Positions 13,299-23,716 are shown, numbered from the stretch's first letter. The stretch is 64,000 nucleotides of DNA from Gibbula magus (GCA_936450465.1 OW388291.1:37920656-37984655), one strand, 5' to 3'. Notes: generated by a model from the sequence alone, not told the origin. Numbers and translations: made by a program.

Positions 13299-16008
13299 AG
13301 TATTGCCCTGTGGCAATCCTAGTTTTCAATTCTATTTACATTTCCATAATTCTAATTAACTTGTTCCCATTGTAATCAGCACTGATGTATGCATGATGTC
13401 TAGTTTACATTTATATGAAAACTGAAGGTCTTCTGGCTAAAACAGGAGTCAATGTGTCAGCTGTATGTGACATAAAAATTAGATTCTTGTTTTACATTTG
13501 AAACGGAATCCGATTACCATTTCTTAACTATTTTTGTCCCAAGTTAAACATCACTCTGAAATGATAGCAAAGTGTCAGTGTCCTTTACAATAGCACAGAT
13601 ACCGGTAATAGGTTTGTTTTCGAACTGGGCATTAGAACTTAGTTAGACTTTGTTGGCATAAAATATGATTTATAATAAATCTCCATTTTTAAAGAGTGAG
13701 ACAATGTAATGAACTTAACCCTTATTATAACTGCGAGGTCCTGGGTTTGTCCAGGACAGAAATAGTGAACTCATATATCCCCACAGACGAGCCTCGAAAT
13801 ATTGTAATTTTACACATATATCTTGAATAGCAGTCTTCTATGACACCTTTGATTATGATTAACTTTAAGATATGAATAAGATAACATCCAACAGTTACCC
13901 CACTTTTAAATAAGTGACAATAAAATATCAATTCTAGAACAAAAGAAGATTGAGGTCACAGTTAGGATTTACCGCTCCTTTCAAGAGAGTTCACTTATGT
14001 TCTTTCTTAAAAATGAATTTGTTTCTTAAGAGGCATATAGAAGTTAGTGTTCAAATATAAGCCAAATATTAAGGATGACAATTTCTTCTTTTAATATGCT
14101 GTGCACAAAGTTTCTTGGCTATGTTCTTGCCCCTTCATCAGGTGATAGTAAATTCCATAAAACATTTTCAATTACTTGACACTGTTTGGAGTTCAAATGA
14201 ATTAGATTCTGAAAAATACAATGATTTCTTCAGAAGATTGGATTAAGTTATTGAAGACCCTTCTGCGAGAGCAAGAGTTTCAAGCGGATCTCTTCAGATC
14301 TTCAAACCTCATTCATCCAAGAGGCTTAAAAAGATGTACTTGAAATTGAATAAGGAGTCTTTGAAATCATAAAATATTTGAAAAGGATTAGGTTGTAACT
14401 AAAAAGTATACAAAAACATAATTCTTGTAACAGTTGAATTCGTGCATAAAATCAATCATGTTGATAAACAGAGAATTGTTTTCTTAAATTAATAATAATC
14501 AGGATATGTATTTTTGTAAACCACAGCTTATTGACTTTGATGATTGGCTCAATTTATTGTTAAAATAAACATCAAACAGGCATTTGAAATTCTCGAGAGA
14601 GATATGAAATTATTGTTGTATGTAAATATCCTTGAAGATATTATTCATATTTGTTTACATCAGCATATTGACATCATTGATTTCTTCAATATATCAATAA
14701 ACTGAAATGACATTATTGGAAATTTGATTTTTTTAAATCTCAATTAAATAGATATTTATGAAAACAGTTTTACTTCAATCAAAAAATTTTCCTTGATCCA
14801 GTTTATTTTTATATGTCATAGATTTCCACAAGTGATAATGTGTTCAATTTCTTCAACATTATTTCTAACTATGTGAATATAATTGACAACAGAGGATTAC
14901 GTTAAATATCTCTTGTAAACTCTTGTTACCATCATTGTTTGAAGGCATATATATTGTGATATTGTGATCTGTTATGACACATATAGTTATTCTTCCCTTT
15001 GATAACACTGCCAGTGGCTTTTATCAAGCTTACTACCAGATTGAAAAGCATACTAAAACGTGGATGTTGGAAACGATGTGGAATGTATCACGAAACATCA
15101 CCATTGAAGAAGTGGATTATCCAGAATAATCCTTATCTTCTCTGAAACACCAATTTCTAGAATGCCTCAAACAGTTCACGCTTTTATGGGATATAAATGA
15201 AGAAGCTTAATCTGTCTTATAAAGTTAGATACAGAACCCTCACAAAGACAAGATGAGAATTAGACATCATTAGGCAGATGGAGACGCAAACTGTCAGACT
15301 TGCCTGCTTAATAACACTACAGCAAGAATGGCAGGTCAACAACTTCTGGACAACATAGTCAGATGTCGGACATCAGGGCCTCACTAAATGTGGTCTAGTG
15401 GTTAATTGGCCAAAGTTTGACCACTCTTTAACTGTCCCAAAGCTGACAATTCTACCCTTGTTCCTCATTGCCCAAAACATAACACAGTAATTATCCTAAT
15501 TGGTATTCACTGTCTCCTTGGTAAAAGTGCAATCTGCCTTTGGACAACACTTCATGTTTGATTTACGTGGGCACAGGCGTGACTGAACTGATACTGAGGG
15601 AAAGAAGTAGGCGTACTTGCTTTGACCAATACAGAAGATTTATGAAGCATGCCAAGACAGAGACAAATTGAGCTTTTCCTGGTATGATTTCTTTGTAGCA
15701 TACTGAGCACTTAATCAGAACCTGAGAAACAGGATAAATCATAGGTAGCTCATATTGCCGAGGTGAAGGTTGTATCCAATTGAGTCTTGTCATCTATTTC
15801 CTTAGATCCGCCTATCGACTTGCCGACTTCACATATGCGTACCATTGCATGCACAAGTCAATAATCAAATCTTATGAGGGAATTTAGAAGCTCAATACAT
15901 AAGAAAGGCAGGATTTCTAGATATCAATTTCTTATACTTTGGTAGCCTTTTTCTGATTGATTTTTTTTTAACAATTAAATCAATCAGATATTTATTCCAG
16001 AAAAAAGT
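13299..16008. other. non-coding, no gene seen
   Basis: AT-rich up to ~15 kb and then somewhat more balanced composition. Nothing recognised as coding. Confidence 0.55.
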
Positions 16009-16044
16009 CGAACAAACCTGTATAGGTTCCAGATTCTTTGAAGA

Positions 16045-16234
16045 GGATCCTCCTTGGGGTACTTATTGCATAAAATCCTAGATTTTAGATATATGACAGG
16101 TTGTAACTATATTTTCAACATAAAATTAGTTAAAAAACTAAAAAAACGTACTTTGGGTCACCCCTTTCGAGCCTCACCCCTTACGGTTGTCATGCAACCA
16201 AGGGCGGTAACTCTAACCTCACCACTTTCCAATC
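16045..16234. repeat. DIRS left inverted terminal repeat
   Basis: 190 nt, almost perfectly the reverse complement of 21002-21191. It contains TATATGACAGGTTGTAACTA and GCCTCACCCCTTACGGTTGT. The outer 36 nt (16009-16044) differ from the right end and are matched by the ICR instead. Confidence 0.95.
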
Positions 16235-16272
16235 CAGTCATGCAGGCTGAATGAAGGGGAGCTGGGTGGCCC

Positions 16273-16369
16273 TACCCCAAGGAGGATCCTCTTCAAAGAA
16301 TCTGGAACCTATACAGGTTTGTTCGATTCTTTTTCAGAAGGGATCCTCCTTGGGGTACTTATTGCATAA
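16273..16369. repeat. DIRS internal complementary region (ICR)
   Basis: The first part (16273-16325) is the complement of the left terminus. The second part (16326-16369) is the complement of the right terminus. Together they spell the junction of the two ends. In the accepted DIRS replication model the ICR templates circularisation of the cDNA through such pairing. It lies just inside the left ITR, downstream of the recombinase. Confidence 0.93.
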
Positions 16370-16738
16370 GACAGACTCCCAAAGATTAAATCAATGGCAG
16401 TGGCATTCAGACTGCACCCGAAGGCGCAAAACGAAGTACAAGAGATTACTCACCCAAAGTACAAAAATGGATCCACCATGGGCTATAACCTCAATGACTT
16501 GGAGATTACGTGGCGCACTCTCAGTCGCCTTACAGGTCTGAAAACCCCGCCCCCCCCCCCCTTTTTTGTAAGAGAGAAGATGAGGACAAAAAAATCCCAT
16601 AGCAAAGATCACCCCACGGGAGTCCTCAGCCGGGGAAATAACCGCGGGGTAAAGGACTTGGGCCCTTAGTATCAACGGATATTAGTGGCGTTAGTTAATA
16701 ATTAAAAACAACAGATCGACCAACCCTCATCAGCTCAT
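16370..16738 (-). other. DIRS 3' non-coding segment
   Basis: Lies between the recombinase stop and the ICR. It has a C-run followed by a T-run near 16546-16566 and no convincing ORF; short ORFs in several frames overlap one another. Confidence 0.6.
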
Positions 16739-17811
16739 TCAGCTAGGGGGTTGACGACTCTGCCCACCGGAGAGAACTGTCTGACCAAACCGAGCACGCT
16801 CGCCCGAGAGCCTGTCGAGTTGGTAATGACGAATGAACGTGCTAGGCTGGCTCCAGATAGCAGCGGAGCAGATCTCTTCAATAGGCAGGGCCGCTGCGTA
16901 CGCCTTGGACGTCGCGACTGCCCTAACCGAATGAGCCTTGAGGTCACCTGGGGGCTCACGGCCCTTGTGAACATACGCTAGGCATATTGCCGAGACAATC
17001 CATCTCGAGATTGACTGTTTGGAGGCGGGCAAACCTTGTTTACCTCCACCGTAACAGCAGAAAAGCTGATTATCCCTACGGATAGAGGCTGTTCTCTTAA
17101 CATATGCTCTCAAGGTCCTACGCACGTCTAGGCCTGAGAGCCCGAAGCTGCCGGCTGTCTAAGCGCGGGCAATTCAATGGGGGCCGACACATGAAAGGAG
17201 TGGGCCACTTTTGGTCGGTAGGAGTCTGGCAGCCTGATACTGACTCTGTCCCTGTGGAAGACTGTGAGATCGGGATCGGCGGACATAGCATGTATGTCGC
17301 CTACCCGTCTGCCAGACGCCACCGCCACTAGAAAAGCTGCCTTCCAGGTCAATAACTGGAGAGACAGTGAAGACAAATCCCTGAACCTAGGCCCCGATAG
17401 CCAATCGAGGACTATTGAAAGGTCCCACACTGGGCTGATCCGCCTCACAGGAGGCCGGATCCTGTCCACGCCTGCTAAAAAACGCTGGACCAATGGATGG
17501 GCACCCAAAAGAGCGCCGTCCACAGGGACATGAAAGGCTGAAATAGCCGTGGAGTAACCTCTGACAGTCGATGCGGCCAAGCCCGCATCCAATCTAGACT
17601 GCAGAAACTCCAGGACCAACACTAGATCTGCAGAAAAGGGATCGAGTACGTCCCTATCTGCACACCAGCGCGAATAGCAGGCCCATCTATCTTCATACTG
17701 AATGTTCGTTGAATCCCTCCTCGAAGCCAGTATTGTGTCTGCAACTCGTGCAGGAATACCGCTACTTTGGAGGCGATTCCGGACAGAGGCCAAGCCACCC
17801 ACTGCACCCTG
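16739..17811 (-). pseudogene. DIRS tyrosine recombinase, split by a frameshift
   Basis: The N-terminal part (17811-17128) has a SAM-like core-binding domain (DTILASRRDSTNIQYEDRW; LEFLQSRL; STVRGYSTAISAFH) and box I with catalytic Arg in VASGRRVGDIHAM. The frame then stops at 17128. The rest continues in another frame from about 17145 down to 16739 with SGLDVRRTLRAYVKRTASIR, the HxxR motif in LKAHSVRAVATSKA and the nucleophilic Tyr in TFIRHYQLD. All four catalytic positions (R, H, R, Y) therefore survive, but in two frames joined by a one-nucleotide discrepancy. This is most likely a disabling indel, less likely a sequencing error or programmed shift. The enzyme integrates the circular cDNA in active DIRS elements. 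Confidence 0.85.
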
Positions 17812-19691
17812 GGGTTGGGGTGGGGGGCTCCGTCCTGGGACAGAAGTCCCGGCCGACACGGTAACAGAACAGGTGGCATAGCCAGAGACCTGAGTACCTG
17901 TGGAAACCAAGTTTGCGCTGCCCACAGAGGTGTGATTAGCACCAGCAGACGCGGAGGATGAGTGGCTAGACGGGCAAGGACCTTGGAGATCAGAGGCACT
18001 GGTGGGAAAGCCCACAGAACTCTGTCTGTCCAGTCCAGTTCGAATGCATCCTGGGAGAGAGCCCGAGTGTCGGGTATCCTGGAGCAAAACTGGGGTATCT
18101 GAAAGTTCGTCCCTGACGCAAACAGATCCACCTGGAATGACCCGTATAACTGGGAGATAGTCTCGAATATCTCTCGATCCAGTAGCCACTCGTGGGGGGC
18201 AAGAATCCGGCGAGACAGAGCGTCCGCTCGGATATTGTCCACCCCCGGTAAGTACACTGGCAGAACCGTGGTGTCGACCTCGTCGCACCAAAGGAAGAAC
18301 TGCCACGTCTCCTCCAGGAGGGACGGAGAAACCGTCCCGCCCTGATTGAGGATGTAAGCCATGGCGGTCCTGTTGTCCAGCTGAAGCCGGACCACCTGAC
18401 CCCTCACCTGATCTCTCAGATGTTGCAATACTAGCCTGGCCGCCCTGAGTTCTAACACATTGATGTGCATCTGAGACTCGGCTTGTGACCACAGGCCCGA
18501 GACCGTACGAGATCCCAGAACCCCGCCCCATCCCGTGAGGGAGGCGTCGGTCTGAACAGTCAGGGTCGGCGCCGGAGCCTGCAGGGGGTAACCCCGAGTC
18601 AGGTGATCGACATTGGTCCACCAAGAGAGGTGTGGTAAGACCCACCCCGGAGTGACGAGCAGCTTCTCGTAAGACTCCGAGTGGGACCACAGACCCGCCA
18701 AAGCTTGTTGGACGGGCCTCATGCGGAGCCGGGACCTCCAAACCACGTCTATGGTCGCTGCCATGACTCCGAGGAGCTGGAGCCAGACCCGAGCCGTGTG
18801 GGTTGGAGCGCTGAGAAACGAGTTCACAGCCCCGAGGATCTTCGGGACCCGGTCCGGGGCCAGGGATACGATCCCCGGCTCCGTCCGGAACCTGGAGCCC
18901 AGGAAGACTAAGTCCCGTGATGGGGCTAGCTCCGACTTTTTGAGATTCACGATCCACCCCAGCGAGACCAACTTGTGCAGAATGGCCTGGGTGGACTCGT
19001 GGTTCTGTAGCTGAGACAGCGCTCTGAGGAGCCAGTCGTCCAGGTAGGGATGACAACACCTGCCCTGAGACCTGGCTACCTGAGCAGCTACCAGCATGAG
19101 CTTGGTGAATACCCTCGGAGCCGTGGAGATTCCGAAGGGTAACACCCTGAACTGATAACACTTCCCGTCGAATGCAAACCGCAGAAACTTCTTGAAGTCT
19201 GGGTGCATCGGTACGTGAAGGTAAGCGTCTTTGAGGTCTATGGAGGATAGCCACTCCCCGACCTGCACTGACGAAATCACAGACCTTAGAGTCTCCATCT
19301 TGAACGATGGTACCTCTATGAGTTTGTTCATGATCTTTAGATTTAGGATAGGTCTGAACCCTCCGCCCTTCTTGGTCACCAGGAAGTATGTGGAATAATA
19401 TCCGCTCTCTTCCTGGCCCACAGGCACTAGCTCTATCGCAGCCTTGCTCAGCAACGCTTTGACTTCTGAGCGGAGGATGTCCACCTTCTCCGGCGCGGAG
19501 GGCACCTTCGTGTGCCGCACCCCGGTAAATGAAGGTGGACCGCGCTTCCACTGTGGCATGTGGCCTTCCCTGAGTGTGGACAGGACCCAGGTGTTTGAAG
19601 TGGCCTTGGCCCAAGCGTCTATGAACCTCGACAGTCGGCCGCCAACAGGGATGTGTCCCAATAAGCATAAGGTGTCCGTCTCCGGCGGCAC
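17622..19691 (-). CDS. DIRS reverse transcriptase / RNase H
   Basis: Numbered from 19691 (a GTG codon; the frame stays open ~70 nt upstream with no ATG). The RT domain spans residues ~15-330, with VGGRLSRF near 17, SIDLKDAYLHVPMHP near 150, VLPFGISTAPRVF near 183 and the catalytic YLDDWLL at 216-222. RNase H spans ~375-495, with acidic residues D382 (TDAS), E414 (LELRAA), D439 (LDNRTA) and D490 (ADALSR). A conserved post-RNase H block beginning VDLFASGTN at 521 follows, as in other DIRS polyproteins. It reverse-transcribes the element RNA and degrades the template strand. Translation is probably linked to gag by frameshifting or re-initiation. The C-terminal ~60 residues overlap the recombinase in another frame. 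Confidence 0.9.
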   Translation of the reverse strand: MPPETDTLCLLGHIPVGGRLSRFIDAWAKATSNTWVLSTLREGHMPQWKRGPPSFTGVRHTKVPSAPEKVDILRSEVKALLSKAAIELVPVGQEESGYYSTYFLVTKKGGGFRPILNLKIMNKLIEVPSFKMETLRSVISSVQVGEWLSSIDLKDAYLHVPMHPDFKKFLRFAFDGKCYQFRVLPFGISTAPRVFTKLMLVAAQVARSQGRCCHPYLDDWLLRALSQLQNHESTQAILHKLVSLGWIVNLKKSELAPSRDLVFLGSRFRTEPGIVSLAPDRVPKILGAVNSFLSAPTHTARVWLQLLGVMAATIDVVWRSRLRMRPVQQALAGLWSHSESYEKLLVTPGWVLPHLSWWTNVDHLTRGYPLQAPAPTLTVQTDASLTGWGGVLGSRTVSGLWSQAESQMHINVLELRAARLVLQHLRDQVRGQVVRLQLDNRTAMAYILNQGGTVSPSLLEETWQFFLWCDEVDTTVLPVYLPGVDNIRADALSRRILAPHEWLLDREIFETISQLYGSFQVDLFASGTNFQIPQFCSRIPDTRALSQDAFELDWTDRVLWAFPPVPLISKVLARLATHPPRLLVLITPLWAAQTWFPQVLRSLAMPPVLLPCRPGLLSQDGAPHPNPRVQWVAWPLSGIASKVAVFLHELQTQYWLRGGIQRTFSMKIDGPAIRAGVQIGTYSIPFLQI

Positions 19692-20181
19692 TCCGGCCCC
19701 CGGAATTTTGGGTCCCGGGGATGCTCTTGGGTCCCACGTGCGATCCGGAGGACCCCGACACTAGGCCGGGGGTCTCGGAGCACGGGGCAGGGTTCCGAGC
19801 ACGCTGATCCTGAAGCACAGGAGGCGCCTCGTACCCTGGAGTAGAGGTGGTAGCCGTCACCTGGGAACCAACACCAAGGAGTGGTTCCAGGTTAGGCGGG
19901 GCCAGCGGTCCCCCAGACGAGACCTGCCCGGAGCCAGGTGTCTGGTAGTGCTGGTGTGTTTGTGTGTTGGCGTGGGGCTCCATGCTCCGCAGGGGTGAAC
20001 CTGGGAGGTGGGGACCCCGGGGAGAAAGCGTGCCTTGGACTATGCCGAGATCGAGTTCTCCCCTTGCCGGAGTAGCATCGGGCTCCCGACTCGGGGCCCG
20101 GAGCTCCGTACGGAGCCCCGAGACCGCCGAGTCGATCATAGCCTTCATCTGCTGTGTTATGGTTGCAGTGAATTGCGACAA
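19692..20181 (-). CDS. DIRS gag-like region, second frame
   Basis: An open frame continuous with the long minus-strand frame ending at 17128. It starts with the SQFTATITQQMKAMIDSAVSG helix-like segment, then a Pro/Gly/Ser-rich linker. It has no ATG at its 5' end, so expression would need a shift from the first gag frame. The part of this long frame that underlies the RT gene (about 19690-17815) is a shadow of RT. Its last part (17811-17128) is the recombinase. Confidence 0.45.
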
Positions 20182-20434
20182 ACAGGTTAGTGTTAGGTGT
20201 TACATTAGTTGTTGTTGGGGTGGGAGGGTGGGTACATTCCCCGGCTGAGGCCCCCCGCTGGTCCTCGACTGAGTCGGCCTCGGATGAAGAACCATCGAGG
20301 ACCGGCTTGATCGAGGACACAGTCGCGGAGGCCGAAGCCTTACCTTTACCTTTCTTACCACTAAGCTTAGCTGCTTTGGCTAGCTTCTTAACCTTAGATG
20401 GAGGGTCGAGGTTCGCTATGTCCTTGTTCTGCAT
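19892..20434 (-). CDS. DIRS gag-like ORF, N-terminal part
   Basis: The ATG at 20432-20434 opens MQNKDIANLDPPSKVKKLAK, followed by a Lys-rich stretch and then an acidic, Ser-rich and Pro/Thr-rich segment. Position and composition fit the gag of DIRS elements; I see no zinc knuckle. The reading probably leaves this frame near 20180-20190, because the overlapping frame there reads FTATITQQMKAMIDSAVSGL, a helix-like gag segment, while this frame turns into low-information Pro/Gly-rich sequence to its stop at 19892. Start and N-terminus are fairly secure. The C-terminal part of this frame may not be used. Confidence 0.6.
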   Translation of the reverse strand: MQNKDIANLDPPSKVKKLAKAAKLSGKKGKGKASASATVSSIKPVLDGSSSEADSVEDQRGASAGECTHPPTPTTTNVTPNTNLFVAIHCNHNTADEGYDRLGGLGAPYGAPGPESGARCYSGKGRTRSRHSPRHAFSPGSPPPRFTPAEHGAPRQHTNTPALPDTWLRAGLVWGTAGPA

Positions 20435-21001
20435 CAAGGCACCAGCAAAAAACTTCAGGTCAATTTATATAATTTCTTAAAGAATATATATACAAATACA
20501 TGGGGGAATGAGATGTAATTGTTTTGTAACATGCATGTAAAAAACAATAGCAGAGGCGAATGGCAAATGCGAAGTTGTACAAACGTAAACAAACATGGCC
20601 ACACCCCTAAACATCACTGGAAGAAAAAGAACATGTAATTTTCTAAATTGCATGCAGGCCAGTGGGCTATTCGAAATACTTACAGAAATCGAATATGAAA
20701 CCCCAAAATATATATATATAAACGTGGAAAGCCCAGATCTAACCAAATTCCACGATCAAAACACATCGATCGAGAAAAAATGGCCGCCATCTTGGGTCGA
20801 CTTTCCCGCCATGTGCGCGAAAGTAAGTTACAAATACACGAAATCTACGACTAAAACCGTGAAGCCATTCGACCCTACTGTAAAAAGGTAGAAGTTACCA
20901 CACATACAGATTGCTTTTGGGCCATTTTCTTCAAGATCGGAAGACGTAACTCAGAAAACTTGAGAGCAAAAACTTCATGCGACCAGTCAACTAGAATGAC
21001 A
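20435..21001 (-). other. DIRS 5' leader between gag and the right ITR
   Basis: AT-rich leader of the element with a TA run at 20707-20720. No further sense ORF. It holds one antisense (plus-strand) ORF at 20595-20891, listed separately. Confidence 0.55.
20595..20891 (+). CDS. antisense ORF in DIRS leader, unknown
   Basis: A 98-codon plus-strand ORF, ATG in a good context (AAACATGG), beginning MATPLNITGRKRTCNFLNCM and ending KPFDPTVKR. It runs opposite to gag/RT and is the longest ORF in the leader. I recognise no domain. It has mixed hydrophilic composition, one Cys-containing segment near the start, and no signal peptide or membrane segment. It may be a chance ORF. Confidence 0.2.
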   Translation: MATPLNITGRKRTCNFLNCMQASGLFEILTEIEYETPKYIYINVESPDLTKFHDQNTSIEKKWPPSWVDFPAMCAKVSYKYTKSTTKTVKPFDPTVKR

Positions 21002-21191
21002 GATTGGAAAGTGGTGAGGTTAGAGTTACCGCCCTTGGTTGCATGACAACCGTAAGGGGTGAGGCTCGAAAGGGGTGACCCAAAGTACGTTTTTTTAGTT
21101 TTTTAACTAATTTTATGTGGAAAATATAGTTACAACCTGTCATATATCTAAAATCTAGGATTTTATGCAATAAGTACCCCAAGGAGGATCC
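21002..21191. repeat. DIRS right inverted terminal repeat
   Basis: Reverse complement of 16045-16234 with very few differences. The outer extension 21192-21206 (CTTCTGAAAAAGAAT) is unique to this end and reappears inverted in the ICR. Confidence 0.95.
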
Positions 21192-22015
21192 CTTCTGAAA
21201 AAGAATTTTTAATATTGTTGTGTCCATGATTTAAAGCTGAGAATTTACTTTCTGATGATACAATTAATATCTGTTGACTTTCAGATATCCCTATCATTGA
21301 TTGTTGTTCACCCAGACCATTCTCCTTACATCTATTCAAGTTTTGCAAATTCAACATAGTGATCTCAGAGGCTAATTTTTATACCTTTATTTGTAATAAA
21401 ATGGTTGACATTCGTTGTCAAATCAGAGACAAATCATCAGTGCATTTGTTCCTCAGCAAATCCATTTCCTAGTTTCTTGGAGGCCAACCAAAAACAACTC
21501 TTGCAATTCTTATCAAATCTGCCAGATAATAGTGAGAATTTATCCCTGAACAATGAAGTATCAAATATCAAAATGGTTTGGGTAGTATAATGTTTAGATT
21601 GATCCACCATTAGCAGGAGCCAGTGCAATGCATCACTGACATGAAAGTGCCTATCTGCTATCTATATACAGATGTAGTTAAGTGAAGAGAAGCTCAACTT
21701 GTAGATCCAATTTCACTATCAGAAGCAGGAACAGGCTTTGATAAGATACATAGGATCATAAAACGCGATACATAAAAGGAAGGAGCACATTCTCACTCCA
21801 TTACCTGAAATCAGTGTCCATCATACCTGCTAATTGTTAACGATTTAACATATCTCCATAGTATTTGTCGTTATGGGAAGTCAATGAATGAACTTGATCT
21901 TATTACCTGCAATACTTTCTCCATCAAACAGGTAATCATTTGAACATTTTTATCTACAACATTCTGAGTAGTCAGTTTACAGATATCATAACTTGTAGGT
22001 TGAAGGAGATCAATC

Positions 22016-22480
22016 TCTATGGAACGTCAACTTCTTCATTGCAATAGATGTGGCATTTCAGTGCAGATATTTGCATTATTAGCAAGCACCGCTAACAAGC
22101 AAATTATCAAGCACCAATATCAAGCAAATTATCAAGCACATCTATCAAGCAAATAACCAAGCACAGCTATCAAGCAAACTATCAAACACCACTATCAAGC
22201 AAATTATCAAGCACAGCTATCAAGCAAATTATCAAGCACCGCTATCAAGCAAATTATCAAGCACAGCTATCAAGCAAATTATCAAGCACCACTATCAAGG
22301 AAATTTATAGAGACAGCTATCAAGCAAATAATCAAGCACAGCTATCAAGCAAATTACAAAGCACCACTATCAAGGAAGTTTATCGAGACAGCTATCACGG
22401 AAGTGATGCTTGATAATGGTGCCATTATCTGCACTGAAATTTTGCATCTACTGCAATAAAGAAGTTGACATTCCATAGAA
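22016..22480. mobile_element. inverted-repeat element enclosing a 25 bp minisatellite
   Basis: Left arm 22016-22069 and right arm 22426-22480 are ~54 bp imperfect inverted repeats (TCTATGGAACGTCAACTTCT against the complement of GAAGTTGACATTCCATAGA). The interior is almost entirely a 25 bp tandem repeat. Non-coding, MITE-like. Confidence 0.75.
22081..22400 (+). repeat. 25 bp minisatellite, ~12 copies
   Basis: Unit of two related halves, ATCAAGCAAATT and ATCAAGCACAGCT, with point changes. The last copy is followed by an inverted half unit (GCTTGATA). Confidence 0.9.
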
Positions 22481-23217
22481 CTTATGACATGAGCTTCTAG
22501 TATATCAATCAAAGAACTGGCTAAAGGTTATTAAAGAATATTTTGGAACTAGCTATATATGCAACTCACAATTTACAGAGTTTTCACCATGTCTCCATTA
22601 CATATTTGCCCTTATCCAACTAGCCGCCATATAATGTCAATCTAACCTACAATCTTGTCAAAAAGCATGTCCTGTCAATTTCTTTATAGAATACTTGCTC
22701 TTATAGCAAGTCAATGAATAATACATTAATGGGATGAAAATGTCCATATCTCATGGAGTACTACACATATACAGGGTCATAAATGTGAGAGGAAGTTCCG
22801 TATAACATAGAACATTGTACATGTCTGTAAGCCCATGAATAATGGTGGTATCAATCATGGTTCCACTACTCTGAAACTGATTTGATGTGTGTTGGTGCAG
22901 GTTCCTGCACGCATGGACAGCTTGAGCAGGTACTGACCACTCCGGCCAATAATCACCTGACCAGTGAGTGGACATGCTGATTAATGCACATCACTCTAAC
23001 TCAATAGCCTCTACATGCTTTGTTTGCTAAGTGCCAATGATTAATGGCTCCAATGCATTTGGTCCAGCCTTGATTCCACTGGTCTGAAGTCCAGAACTGG
23101 ACATCTGTTTGGTCAACCAGGCAGCTAGTGAATAGCCCGAGGCTGGCCAATGGAAACTAGGCACAGGTCTTCCAGGATTTCGTAATTACATTTCCTTCCA
23201 GAGGGCAAGGCCACTCC

Positions 23218-23716
23218 TTAAAGGTGCATCCATTGTGTTGTTGGGGGTCAAATATGCCAAACGTTATAAATGGTCTTATTTTATCCAGAATTACCAACTG
23301 TTACCGAAAACTACCATTTTGATGATAGTCAACTAAGTATATTGACGATATGAAGGTAAAAGTATCTGATTGAAAACCGGACAATACACTGCGTGTGGCC
23401 TGTGCCAATGAGTCAAACATAACTGTGGAATCTCATTTAAACCAGACAAAATAAAAAATTTGGGTTGATAATGTTCAATAGGTCATATAACTACTGAGCA
23501 TGTAAATATGACGTGCAATTTCAGTTTCTGCACATGCATAATGATGTTACTCGATTTTAATTGGAAACTAGTAATTATAATTATGTTTGGTCATTGGGGA
23601 TGAATATGCAAGCTGAGTGAATTTGTTTGTATTGTAAACAGCACATATATGGTGTGTTGGAACGTATTAAAGCCAAATAAAATTTTATGAAACACAATGG
23701 ATGCACAGGTCTTTAA
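23218..23716. mobile_element. ~0.5 kb MITE with TTAA-flanked inverted termini
   Basis: Inverted repeats TGCATCCATTGTGTT (23225-23239) and AACACAATGGATGCA (23691-23705). TTAA lies at both outer edges (23218-23221 and 23713-23716), suggesting a piggyBac-like target duplication. No coding capacity. Confidence 0.65.

Larger units (their letters stand above)
16009..21206 (-). mobile_element. DIRS-type tyrosine-recombinase retrotransposon, 5.2 kb
   Basis: All hallmarks of DIRS elements are present: inverted terminal repeats (16045-16234 and 21002-21191), an internal complementary region (16273-16369), and minus-strand ORFs for a gag-like protein, RT with RNase H, and a tyrosine recombinase. The ICR is two back-to-back segments complementary to the outermost left end (16009 onward) and right end (to 21206), which fixes the element boundaries. 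No integrase, protease or LTR was seen. Local composition is far more GC-rich than the flanks. The recombinase carries a frameshift, and the gag and RT frames are offset, so this copy is probably not autonomous. The insertion lies in otherwise non-coding DNA. Confidence 0.93.

Noticed and set aside
17128..20181. A single 1017-codon minus-strand ORF
   Set aside because: It is not one protein. Its start is a TTG; the first ~160 codons are gag-like, the middle is the shadow of RT in another frame, and only the last ~227 codons are the recombinase.
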